DNA of 64,000 bases from contig DACG01000032.1 in the NCBI GenBank assembly GCA_002494725.1, forward strand, positions 1 through 64,000, given 5' to 3'. The notes under the pieces were generated by a model. That model worked only from the letters and a program-made list of their open reading frames with translations, was not told the origin of the DNA and did no database searches. A program made the position numbers and the translations under genes. The DNA comes from Geoglobus sp. UBA235 (GTDB taxonomy: Archaea; Halobacteriota; Archaeoglobi; Archaeoglobales; Archaeoglobaceae). Shown piece after piece: positions 7,181 to 15,179 of this stretch (its first letter is position 1; each line of letters begins with the position of its first letter).

Positions 7181-9010
7181 CTAATCACCAACCAGGTATA
7201 TTATGGTTCCACCACTCTCAAAGACAGGCTCCATGCATGAGAAATTCTGCTCTCCGTAAAGCTCTCTTTCGTAATCTCCGTAGATTATGTACTCTGCCCC
7301 GTATTTCTCTGCCAATTCCTTTGCAACCGTACATTGTGATGTGTATATTGCTCTGACATCGGACATTCTTCTGGCAATCTCGTCTCCGTTATCTCTCCAG
7401 TGCACCTCATGATTTGGCCATGCTATCACCGCCTGATTTCCTGTAAATGATGCCATTCTCCCGCCGTAGGTGTAGCTTCCCTCAACACCTTCAACTATAA
7501 TGGTATTTCTCCCGTAAAGCCACTTCACCGCATCGTAATCTCCGGGGTGTGAGTCTTTCATGAACTTGAGACCATCTAAGCTCAGTTCTGCCTTGTAGTG
7601 CCTTGCAGGAGTTGCGAAGACAGGGTAGACAAGCATTAGCGCTATAATGATTATTGCAGCCTCTCTTCTCCTGTCATAGAGCTTTTTAAGCGATTCTGCG
7701 ATAGCAGGAATGAGAAGAACCCAGGCGAGAAGGTAAAACTTGAAGTAGGTGTTCATTCTGAAGTCTATGGCGATGAACTCACAGACCAGAATGATTGCCG
7801 ATGCTGCTGTGAGGAGAATGTCATCAAAACCTCTTCTCCTGAGGGCATAGAAAGCCGGAGGGATGAACAGGAAAGCCGGAATGAGCGGGAATGGAACGGC
7901 AAGGAGGAGAGCGTAAGGACTTTCTCTGATGTCCTTGGCGTATCTGAAATAAATTAGAGCGAGAAATATTCCCCAGAAAAGAATGAAATCAGGCAGAGGT
8001 GAGAACTCAAAGGTGAGAAAGACGGGGGCTGAGGTTTTCATCTCAAGCTTGAAGATTGAAATAAGAAGTGCTGAGGCGATGATTAAAGGCCAGTAGCTCC
8101 GATCCTTCCAGAGCAGGAGAGCTGAGGAAATTAAAAAGAATGCTGGAGCATCCCAGGAATTTGTTGCAAACAGGGCAAAATTGAGAACTGGAATCGCAAA
8201 GGAGTACTCACCCTCTTTGTAGAATTTGTAAAGAACTGCAATGAAGAGGAGCTTGATGGGTATTGCAATTGTGTGGGCATGCAAATCTGCGTGTATGAAG
8301 CTGAAGTAGGGAAATTCGGTGATAACATTCCCGAAGGTACTGTCAGGAATGATTCTTGTTGAGTTCCAGTAAAACAGATAGCCCGGCAGATCTCCATGGG
8401 ATATGATTTTTGCAAGCTCCACAGATGAATAGAGTGGACCTGCCAGCAATGGCAATATGCCAGTCCATCCCACTCTCCTCTCCCTCAGAAAACCATAGAG
8501 CATTGAGAAACTCACGGCAGAGAAAAATGCCATTGCCACATTGTAGGAATACTCGACAGGCATCAGGGTGAATTTTGATATTACAGCGGCAATTACATGC
8601 CCGAAATAGTAGTAGACATCAAGCCTCTCTCCGGAGAAATACGGATCGGGAGGCGGGAGACGGTCGCTGTTCAGGATGGAGCTTAGAACGGCAGAATCCA
8701 TGAACTTCTCAGCTCCATAAAGATCAGGAACCAGACTTCTCAGAAAGAGGAAGTACAGGAAGAACCCCAGAAAAACAGCCTCACCCTTGAAATCAAGAGA
8801 TGCAGGCTCTTTTTTCAGCCTGTATGCTGTGTAAATTCCAATGATGGAGGCTGAAACCATGTAGGATAATGTGAAGCTCATGAAATGTCCCAGCAGGTAT
8901 ATCAGAAAGGCAATTACTGTGAGGGAGAGAAGCTTTGATATGTGCTGATCTCTGAATGTGAGGGAGAAGAAGAGCTGGATTATAAGAAAAACCATCACTC
9001 CCTCAATCAT
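7181..9010 (-). CDS. DUF2298-family polytopic membrane protein
   Basis: The 609-residue protein has about a dozen membrane segments. The motif GAEKFMDSAVLSSILNSDRL followed by PPPDPYFSGERLDVYYYFGH is the signature of the DUF2298 family (TIGR03662-type), with conserved acidic residues as in lipid-linked-sugar transferases of the GT-C fold. A soluble C-terminal stretch from about residue 470 (GDYDAVKWLYGRNTIIVEGV) is typical. The role is inferred to be transfer of sugars or related groups from a polyprenol carrier outside the membrane. It overlaps the upstream AglD-like gene by four bases (ATGA at 9007-9010), which supports a joint role in dolichol-linked glycosylation. Confidence 0.85.
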   Translation of the reverse strand: MIEGVMVFLIIQLFFSLTFRDQHISKLLSLTVIAFLIYLLGHFMSFTLSYMVSASIIGIYTAYRLKKEPASLDFKGEAVFLGFFLYFLFLRSLVPDLYGAEKFMDSAVLSSILNSDRLPPPDPYFSGERLDVYYYFGHVIAAVISKFTLMPVEYSYNVAMAFFSAVSFSMLYGFLRERRVGWTGILPLLAGPLYSSVELAKIISHGDLPGYLFYWNSTRIIPDSTFGNVITEFPYFSFIHADLHAHTIAIPIKLLFIAVLYKFYKEGEYSFAIPVLNFALFATNSWDAPAFFLISSALLLWKDRSYWPLIIASALLISIFKLEMKTSAPVFLTFEFSPLPDFILFWGIFLALIYFRYAKDIRESPYALLLAVPFPLIPAFLFIPPAFYALRRRGFDDILLTAASAIILVCEFIAIDFRMNTYFKFYLLAWVLLIPAIAESLKKLYDRRREAAIIIIALMLVYPVFATPARHYKAELSLDGLKFMKDSHPGDYDAVKWLYGRNTIIVEGVEGSYTYGGRMASFTGNQAVIAWPNHEVHWRDNGDEIARRMSDVRAIYTSQCTVAKELAEKYGAEYIIYGDYERELYGEQNFSCMEPVFESGGTIIYLVGD

Positions 9011-10569
9011 CCTCTCATCTCCCTCAGCTTAATTCCCAGCCTGAGCGAAGATGTGAGTCCCAAGATCAGTGTCATTATGTTCTTGACTGCATGATCCGCT
9101 ATTGAAACTGCGAGAGCATCACTTCTTGAAACAATTGAGGAGAGAATGACTGTAAGTGTTGCCTCATACGTCCCTATCCCCCCCGGAGTCAGTGGAAGTA
9201 TTTTGATTATGTTGCCCATTGCAACTGCAAAGCCCGGAATATAGAGAGGGGAATTCACAAATGAGAGAAGAACGATCCAGCAGACAAGAACATCTATCAT
9301 CCAGATTGAAACGGATAGAGGGATGAAAACAGCAGCCTTTCTGGAAAATATCAGGTTTCTGGCATCTGACATCACCCTTGCCACATAACCCTTTGTTTTC
9401 GAGAGAAAGATAACTCCCGCAATTATGGCAGAGACAAGAGCAAGAGCATAGAACAGAGTGCTGAGGTGCTCCATACCGACAAACAGAATTCCCGAGAATG
9501 CGATTATCAGAATCGCTATTATGTCGTATATCCTCTCTCCGGCAAGTCCGCTGAAGCTCTTCTGATAGGCAACACCTCTCCTTGCATATACGTAAGCCCT
9601 GCCCAGATCCCCAATCCTCACGGGAGTGAGGACATTAAGGCTCTGACTTATGGATGTTGCCATGAAAGCATATCCAACCCCGAGATTCCCTCCGATCTCC
9701 CTCATCAGCATCTCATACCTCACACCTCTCAGAATGAATGACAGTGGATAGAGCAGAAATGCAGCAATCAGATAATAGGGATTCAGGCTCCCAAAGGAGC
9801 CTATGAGCTTTCCAGGAGAGACAAATATCAGCAGTCCCAGGAATATCAGTGCAGCTATGATGAGTGAGAGAAAAAAGAAGGATCTTTCAGAGTGTCTGAT
9901 AAGGTTTGACAGCAGGTAAATGGATGTTTTGAAAACGCTCACCGTCCCATCCTGAATGTGTGTCCATCTCACAGGTATCTCCTTTATTCTCATGCCCTCT
10001 TTCTGGGCAAGAATGAGAATCTCCGTATCCCAGAACCAGTGGTTGTCCCTCGCCTTTTCTGCAATTTTAAGTATCCTGTCTCTTTTAAATGCCTTGAACC
10101 CGCACTGATGGTCACGAATCCTCGATCTCAGCAGAATTCTCACAAGCAGGTTGTAGATCCTGGATGGAATGTCTCTTGTGATGGGTCTTTCGGTCTCGCT
10201 GTTCCTCATCAGTCTTGAGCCAACAGCAATGTCGTATCCGTTTTCAATGGCATCCACGAGTTCCCTGAGATGATGCAGATCCGTTGAAAGATCTGCATCC
10301 ATGTAAACAACAACATCGCTTTTTGCGGCCATTATGCCATTCAGAACGGCCTTGCCCTTCCCAAGCCTCTCATCGCTGTGTAAATGCCTGACAAACCCAT
10401 ATTTTTCTGCAAGCTTTTCTGCCACTTTATCTGTTCCATCTGTTGAGCCATCCTCGGCAATTATTATCTCAAAATCCTGAAAATTTGATCTGAGAAAGCT
10501 TATGAGGGTTTCAATGTTTCTCTTAAGCCTCCCTGCCTCGTTGTATGCCGGTATCACAACTGAAATCAT
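9007..10569 (-). CDS. AglD-like glycosyltransferase: GT2 domain fused to a UPF0104 membrane domain
   Basis: Residues 1-230 form a family 2 glycosyltransferase of the dolichyl-phosphate-glucose/mannose synthase type: SVVIPAYNEAGRLKRNIETL, EDGSTDGTDKVAEK, the metal-binding VVYMDADLSTDLHHL and the acceptor-site region WFWDTEILILAQKEG. Residues 235-520 have about eight membrane helices of the UPF0104 (lysylphosphatidylglycerol-synthase membrane) family, with ISQSLNVLTPVRIGDLGRAY and LTPGGIGTYEATLTV. The same fusion is known in haloarchaeal AglD, which charges dolichol phosphate with the final hexose of the S-layer glycan. The predicted product is a dolichyl-phosphate sugar used outside the cell; the sugar cannot be read from sequence. 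ATGA overlap with the DUF2298 gene. Confidence 0.9.
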   Translation of the reverse strand: MISVVIPAYNEAGRLKRNIETLISFLRSNFQDFEIIIAEDGSTDGTDKVAEKLAEKYGFVRHLHSDERLGKGKAVLNGIMAAKSDVVVYMDADLSTDLHHLRELVDAIENGYDIAVGSRLMRNSETERPITRDIPSRIYNLLVRILLRSRIRDHQCGFKAFKRDRILKIAEKARDNHWFWDTEILILAQKEGMRIKEIPVRWTHIQDGTVSVFKTSIYLLSNLIRHSERSFFFLSLIIAALIFLGLLIFVSPGKLIGSFGSLNPYYLIAAFLLYPLSFILRGVRYEMLMREIGGNLGVGYAFMATSISQSLNVLTPVRIGDLGRAYVYARRGVAYQKSFSGLAGERIYDIIAILIIAFSGILFVGMEHLSTLFYALALVSAIIAGVIFLSKTKGYVARVMSDARNLIFSRKAAVFIPLSVSIWMIDVLVCWIVLLSFVNSPLYIPGFAVAMGNIIKILPLTPGGIGTYEATLTVILSSIVSRSDALAVSIADHAVKNIMTLILGLTSSLRLGIKLREMRG

Positions 10570-10574
10570 TGAAA

Positions 10575-11498
10575 TCAGATATGATCGATTGTTTTTAAAA
10601 CTATGGAGTGTCCCCTGTACGATACGTATCCCTCTCCATCTGATTTGATGAGCATCACCCTTCTCTTAGGCTCAATTTTCAGCTTCCTTCCCTCTAAAAT
10701 TCTGGCAAACATGTCGGCATAGCTCATCCCGTAAGCCAGTTTGAATGCAACAAACGGTGTTGTGAGTCTTGCATTTATCTCGATAACGTAGGGCATTTCA
10801 GCCTCAACAACATCAACACCCACATATCCTTTAAGCCCTTTGATGCATGAAACCGCATTTATTGCCTCCTCAACCGTCTCCCTCCCGGCGCTTTCAGGAA
10901 CGACTGCTCCCCTGTACTCGAAGTTATCGAGAATCTGACCGTTAACGCTCAGAACCTGAATGTCATCACCAACAAAAAGACTGATACTGAGATTTCTTCC
11001 CCTTATGTATTCCTGGGCGATGAAGCCGTCCTCAACTGTCCCGCCAAGCCTTATTCCCTCTCCACCACATGCGGTTCTCGGTTTGATCACGTATTCAGTG
11101 TCAAGCTCTCTCAGAGATGTTTCAGGCATGTTGACTTTGCTCTTGAGCTTTCTGTAAAGCCTCCACTTGTCTGATGTTATCTCAACTGCCCTGCTTGAGG
11201 AGCCGAGATTCTCAACCCTGCTTTTCTCAATTTTTTTTGTAAGGGAATACAGAATCATGTCATTTTCAGGGGCTATGATAATGGCCTTGTCAGCCTTGTC
11301 GAGACACTCATCAAAACCAGAGCCTGAAAATGGAAAGACATCAGAGAACTCATCCCTTACAAATGAAACAAGACTGAAGTATTTCCCAAAGTCCATCAGA
11401 CTCCTGAACATTGCCATTCCTTCAACTGCTATGCTGTCAGGAATTTTCTCCATGCAAACTCCATGTTCGTAGATGAAAAGAGTGCTATTCCTCTCCAT
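10575..11498 (-). CDS. ATP-grasp ligase, possibly MfnD-like (tyramine-glutamate ligase)
   Basis: The 307-residue protein has an ATP-grasp layout: an N-terminal segment (FIYEHGVCMEKIP, VEGMAMFRSLMDFG), an ATP-binding region with YVIKPRTACGGEGIRL and AQEYIRGRNLSISLFVG, and the metal-binding end GYVGVDVVEAEMPYVIEINA with RLTTPFVAF. This resembles archaeal MfnD, which joins tyramine and glutamate in methanofuran synthesis, a cofactor expected in Archaeoglobales. The match is by family style, so another amino-acid or peptide ligation is possible. ATG 11498 was chosen because GAAGAGGAGC precedes it; a longer frame to 11528 would overlap the upstream gene by 44 bases. It overlaps the NYN gene by 14 bases. 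Confidence 0.75.
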   Translation of the reverse strand: MERNSTLFIYEHGVCMEKIPDSIAVEGMAMFRSLMDFGKYFSLVSFVRDEFSDVFPFSGSGFDECLDKADKAIIIAPENDMILYSLTKKIEKSRVENLGSSSRAVEITSDKWRLYRKLKSKVNMPETSLRELDTEYVIKPRTACGGEGIRLGGTVEDGFIAQEYIRGRNLSISLFVGDDIQVLSVNGQILDNFEYRGAVVPESAGRETVEEAINAVSCIKGLKGYVGVDVVEAEMPYVIEINARLTTPFVAFKLAYGMSYADMFARILEGRKLKIEPKRRVMLIKSDGEGYVSYRGHSIVLKTIDHI

Positions 11499-12015
11499 GC
11501 TCCTCTTCTTCAGAGTACTCATCTTCATTAAGAACTATTGCAACATCTGCTGAGTTTTTAAGGGCTGTTGAGAAGCCCGGTTCTGCTCCAATTATTATGG
11601 TCTCCTTTCCGAGCTCCATTGCCTTCTTGAGAACGGCCTTGAAGTCCGCATCTCTCGTAACGAGTGCGAGAGCATCTATGTTCTCGTTGTAAATTATCTC
11701 CATCGCCTCGACCGCCATTCTCACATCCACATCTCCAGACGTGATGACGGGCTCGAAACCCTGATTCTCGACTGCCTCAACAAGCTTGTCTCCTGCATAC
11801 TGGTTGAGGAAAACCTTGGCAATTTTTATATCGCCATAATCGCATAGAATTTCTCTTATCTCCTTCAGATTGAGGTTAAACTCTTTTCTTAGCATGTTGG
11901 GACCGTCAACAAGGACGCCAATTCTCCTCTTGTCCTCTTTCTTTCTGGATGAGAGAACCTTTTTGAACTTCTGTATCTTGGGCACGTTTATGGATGGTTT
12001 TAAGGGCATCATCAT
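11485..12015 (-). CDS. NYN-domain (LabA/DUF88-like, TIGR00288-type) predicted RNase
   Basis: This protein of about 176 residues has a PIN-like NYN fold: IGVLVDGPNMLRKEF with the first catalytic Asp, DIKIAKVFLNQYAGDKLVEA, VITSGDVDVRMAVEAMEIIY, and ALVTRDADFKAVLKKAMELG with further acidic residues, then IIIGAEPGFSTALKNSADV. NYN proteins are metal-dependent ribonucleases, and archaeal TIGR00288 members are widespread but uncharacterised. The C-terminus is acidic (NEDEYSEEEEHGEE). Three consecutive ATG codons (12015, 12012, 12009) follow GGTGATG at 12019; the last has the best spacing. It lies five bases after the tatD-like gene. Confidence 0.85.
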   Translation of the reverse strand: MMMPLKPSINVPKIQKFKKVLSSRKKEDKRRIGVLVDGPNMLRKEFNLNLKEIREILCDYGDIKIAKVFLNQYAGDKLVEAVENQGFEPVITSGDVDVRMAVEAMEIIYNENIDALALVTRDADFKAVLKKAMELGKETIIIGAEPGFSTALKNSADVAIVLNEDEYSEEEEHGEE

Positions 12016-12026
12016 CACCAAACCTG

Positions 12027-12782
12027 CTAAAGATGTATATCAAAAACTTCACCTGCATTTTTTATAAGTTTGTTGGAAACCTCATCATTATTAATGTCCA
12101 TAATTTGTGAGATTTTCTGGTATGCATACTTGACATTGGAAGGTTCATTTCTTCCCTTCACGGGAGAGAGGAAGGGACTGTCGGTCTCAAGGAGGAGATT
12201 ATCAATGCTGACATGTCTTGCAAGTTTTTCCACGTTATCTGCAAAGCACACGAGGGTTGAAAGAGATATGTAAAATCCAGCATCCTGAATTTGCCTTAAA
12301 AGACTTTCACTCCCCGTATAGCAGTGAAAAACAGCTGTAACATCTCTGTTTTTTATCAGGTTGAACACCCTTTCTTCAGCCTTTCTGGCGTGAATGACAA
12401 GGGGTTTGTCAATCTCCTCTGCCAGCTTTACAAACTCAAGAAAAACCTCCTTCTGCTTTTCATAGCCTGCTTTTGACTTTTTGAGATCTATTCCAACCTC
12501 TCCAACTCCCACAATTCTGTCTGAAAATTCAAGTATCTGATCAATAGCATATCTGTAGTCTGATTTTCCAATTCTGTTGGGTGAGAAGCCAAGAGTTGAA
12601 TACACATAGCCGTCATATTTCTCGGATATCCTCAGGGATCTCTCGTTTGATGGGTAATCAAAGCCAGAGTCAATCACGAACACAACTCCAGATACCTTTG
12701 CTCTCTGAATGACCTCATCTCTGTCTCCGTTGAAGTTATAGAAGTTCAGATGACAGTGTATGTCGGCAAGCTCCATGCTCAT
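12027..12782 (-). CDS. TatD-family metal-dependent hydrolase/DNase
   Basis: The 251-residue protein shows the amidohydrolase-type metal ligands of TatD nucleases: DIHCHLNFYNF near the N-terminus, GVGEVGIDL, LVIHARKAEERVF, AVFHCYTGSESLLRQI and LLETDSPFLSPVKGRNEP. Family members are 3'-5' exonucleases active on DNA, used in repair and DNA turnover. The length is normal. Its ATG overlaps the stop of the leuA-type gene by four bases (12779-12782), placing it in the same transcript; the linkage looks like operon packing rather than a shared pathway. Confidence 0.9.
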   Translation of the reverse strand: MSMELADIHCHLNFYNFNGDRDEVIQRAKVSGVVFVIDSGFDYPSNERSLRISEKYDGYVYSTLGFSPNRIGKSDYRYAIDQILEFSDRIVGVGEVGIDLKKSKAGYEKQKEVFLEFVKLAEEIDKPLVIHARKAEERVFNLIKNRDVTAVFHCYTGSESLLRQIQDAGFYISLSTLVCFADNVEKLARHVSIDNLLLETDSPFLSPVKGRNEPSNVKYAYQKISQIMDINNDEVSNKLIKNAGEVFDIHL

Positions 12783-14272
12783 TTTGCCCTCATCTTCATG
12801 AGATAGTTGACCGCATTTATCACGGCATCAACACTTGCCATAACAATATCTGGCCCAGCCCCTCTTGCTGTGAAACTTCTACCTTCCTCGTCCTCAACGG
12901 TCACATAAACCTCTGCAAGAGCGTCACTTCCCCCCGTGATTGCATCCATTCTGAACTCCGTTATCTTGATTGTTTTTCCAACAAGCTGTGCAACTGCCTT
13001 CAGTGCTGCATCTACAGGTCCAACTCCTATGGCTGAGGTAACTCTCTTCTCTCCACTAACCTCGGCATTTATTATGGCTGTTGGAGTTATCCTGTTCCCT
13101 GTCAGAATCGTGGCCTCATCGATTATTATGGCTCTCTCCTCCCTCCTTATCTCCCCCATCATGACCTCTGCCAGAGTTATTACATCAAGATCGGTGACTT
13201 TTTTACCCTTATCCCCAAGATCCTTGACCTTTTCAACTATCTTTGTGAGTATATCATCGCTGACAAAATAGCCTGCATCTTCAAGCAGCTTTTTTATCTG
13301 GTGCCTTCCGGCGTGTTTTCCAACGACTATCCTCCTTTTATGGCCAACCATTTCCGGAGTTATAACACCCGGCTCAAATGTTGAGGCTTCACTTAAAACT
13401 CCATGGGCATGGATACCGCTTTCATGGCTGAATGCATTGTCTCCAACTATCGGGGTGTTGGGTGGAAGCTTTATGCCTGAAAGTCTTTCAACAAGCCTTG
13501 CAGTCTCAACAAGGTACTCTGTTTTTATGTTTGTTTTCAGTCCCTCGACTGCAGAGATGAGCATGACCACCTCTGCAAGACTTGCATTGCCTGCCCTCTC
13601 ACCTATTCCATTAACTGTAACCTGCACCTGATCTGCCCCTGCCCTGACTGCAGCATAGGTGTTGGCAACCGCCAGTCCAAAATCGTTGTGACAGTGAACA
13701 TCCACCGGCACTTGGAGATGATCCTTGAGCTCCGATATGAGCTCGTACATCTGGAAGGGTGTTGCAACTCCCACAGTATCTGGGACGTTTATTATATCCA
13801 CTCCAGCCTCCTCCACTGCCTTGTAAATTGTCTTGAGATACTCTACCTCAGTTCTTGTTGCATCCATTGCAGAAAACATGCACTCAATACCATGAGATTT
13901 GATATACTCCACTTCTTTTACAGAATCCTCCACAATCTTTTCTCTGCTCTTCTTAACTGTATGCTCAATCTGAATTTTTGAGGTGGAAATGAAGATGTGA
14001 ACCATATCAACATCAGCCTTAATTGCTCTATCAACATCCTCTCTCACAACTCTTGCCAAACCACAAACTGTTGCATTTAGCCCGAGGTTTGCAATCTCCT
14101 TAACAGCCTCAAACTCTCCCTGAGTTGCGGCAGGAAAGCCAGCCTCTATAACATCAACTCCCAGCTTGTCAAGCTGTCTTGCAATCTGAATCTTGTAGCT
14201 TAGGGGGAATGATATTCCGGGAGTCTGCTCCCCATCTCTCAGTGTTGTGTCAAAGATTCTCACATTTCGCAT
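12779..14272 (-). CDS. leuA: 2-isopropylmalate synthase family (LeuA/CimA) enzyme
   Basis: The 497-residue protein is a DRE-TIM metallolyase: RIFDTTLRDGEQTPGISF with the catalytic Arg-Asp-Glu, VIEAGFPAATQGEFEAVKEI, and metal-binding HCHNDFGLAVANT with NGIGERAGNASLAEV. The C-terminal LeuA dimer/allosteric domain from about residue 375 (ITPTAIINAEVSGEKRVTSA, ITGGSDALAEVYVTV) binds leucine or isoleucine. The likely reaction is acetyl-CoA plus 2-oxoisovalerate to 2-isopropylmalate. Citramalate synthase (acetyl-CoA plus pyruvate) belongs to the same archaeal family and cannot be excluded. Its location eight kb from ilvBN fits branched-chain amino-acid synthesis. First gene of the minus-strand run down to 7181. 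Confidence 0.9.
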   Translation of the reverse strand: MRNVRIFDTTLRDGEQTPGISFPLSYKIQIARQLDKLGVDVIEAGFPAATQGEFEAVKEIANLGLNATVCGLARVVREDVDRAIKADVDMVHIFISTSKIQIEHTVKKSREKIVEDSVKEVEYIKSHGIECMFSAMDATRTEVEYLKTIYKAVEEAGVDIINVPDTVGVATPFQMYELISELKDHLQVPVDVHCHNDFGLAVANTYAAVRAGADQVQVTVNGIGERAGNASLAEVVMLISAVEGLKTNIKTEYLVETARLVERLSGIKLPPNTPIVGDNAFSHESGIHAHGVLSEASTFEPGVITPEMVGHKRRIVVGKHAGRHQIKKLLEDAGYFVSDDILTKIVEKVKDLGDKGKKVTDLDVITLAEVMMGEIRREERAIIIDEATILTGNRITPTAIINAEVSGEKRVTSAIGVGPVDAALKAVAQLVGKTIKITEFRMDAITGGSDALAEVYVTVEDEEGRSFTARGAGPDIVMASVDAVINAVNYLMKMRAK

Positions 14273-14354
14273 GCTTTCACCTTCACAACACTCTAAATAA
14301 AAAGTTAATTATTGCTGTATATGAGTTGGAAAGGCTCCACAATGGTGAATAAAA

Positions 14355-14993
14355 TCACAGATAAATTATCTCCTCTGAGAAATCTTCGTTATTTTCAAGA
14401 TGTCTGGTCAGGATCAGAACTCCAAGAAACTCTCCCTTGGACGATCTGATAGCACAGTAGTGTTTCTCGTATTTTCTTCCTTCATAAGACACCGTCCTTC
14501 TGAAAACGTCTCTTTTTCCATTTCTCAGCTCACTGAATATCTGGTCCACAAATTTTGCAGTCACACTCGAATGTATATCCCTGACGTTTTTCCCAACGAC
14601 ATCTCCATTGTTGATAACCTCGCCGTTTCCATACAGAAACGTTATCACACCGGATCTATCTATAAAGGCGACAGAATCATTGGAATAGAGGATTTTCCCC
14701 GGAACAAATACATTCTTTATCATCTCTGCCAGTGGATTTGATGAATCAACTGAAAGTATTGCCTCGTTGAGGTAATAGAGGTATTTTTTTCCGTATCTTC
14801 CTCTTGATCTCACCTCTTTTCTTTCAAGAATACCCTCATGGTATAGCTTTTCAAGAAATGATGATATGGTTGTGTAGGGTACACTAATCCCCTCTCTTTC
14901 GAGATATCTTTTGATTTCTCTTGCACTCATCTTTTTTCCGTTTTTAAGAGCTGATATGGCTTTAAGTTCTTTTTCGGTCAGTGACCATGACAC
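14355..14993 (-). CDS. winged-helix regulator with a C-terminal PAS domain
   Basis: Residues 1-75 form a winged helix (SLTEKELKAISALKNGKKMS, then VPYTTISSFLEKLYHEGILE as the recognition helix region). Residues 95-205 form a PAS domain resembling the one in DUF438 proteins: GKNVRDIHSSVTAKFVDQIF, NGKRDVFRRTVSYEG and RSSKGEFLGVLILTRHLE. PAS domains sense redox state, gas, heme or small ligands; His in the DIHSS segment aligns with a conserved His of that group. It is transcribed divergently from the molybdopterin reductase operon, so it probably controls that operon in response to redox or an electron acceptor. A TATA box TTATATAA at 15015-15022 places transcription start close to its ATG, so the mRNA is probably nearly leaderless. 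Confidence 0.8.
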   Translation of the reverse strand: MSWSLTEKELKAISALKNGKKMSAREIKRYLEREGISVPYTTISSFLEKLYHEGILERKEVRSRGRYGKKYLYYLNEAILSVDSSNPLAEMIKNVFVPGKILYSNDSVAFIDRSGVITFLYGNGEVINNGDVVGKNVRDIHSSVTAKFVDQIFSELRNGKRDVFRRTVSYEGRKYEKHYCAIRSSKGEFLGVLILTRHLENNEDFSEEIIYL

Positions 14994-15002
14994 ATATCTC
15001 AG

Positions 15003-15100
15003 GTATGATGGGGGTTATATAAATTTTTTCCGAATTTTCCGTCAGTACCTTCTCAAATTTACTAAAATATCGGAATTTTTTTAAAGCCACATGTCAACTA
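15003..15100. promoter_or_regulatory. divergent promoter region between the PAS regulator and the reductase operon
   Basis: The 182-base gap holds TTATATAA (about 15015-15022), suited to the leftward regulator, and an AT-rich run ending TTTTTTTAAAG (about 15076-15085), suited to the rightward operon. Between them lie TTCCGAATTTTCCG and, inverted, CGGAATTTTTTT, an imperfect dyad that could be the operator. The assignment of operator is inference. Confidence 0.4.
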
Positions 15101-15110
15101 TTGACCGGAG

Positions 15111-15179
15111 GTGAAAATCCTGAAAGCGAACCGGTTTGATGGAAGTGTGGAGTTTTTGACGAGAGGGGGTGAAACATGA
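15111..15179 (+). CDS. possible 22-codon leader ORF before the reductase gene
   Basis: A frame opens at GTG 15111 within GGAGGTGAAAATCC and runs 22 codons (begins MKILKANRFDG) to a TGA that overlaps the reductase ATG (ATGA at 15176-15179). The overlap is what a coupled leader peptide would show. Against it, GGAGG directly abuts the GTG, leaving no normal spacing, so the GGAGGTGA may serve nothing or a longer leader function. Low confidence. Confidence 0.2.
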   Translation: MKILKANRFDGSVEFLTRGGET

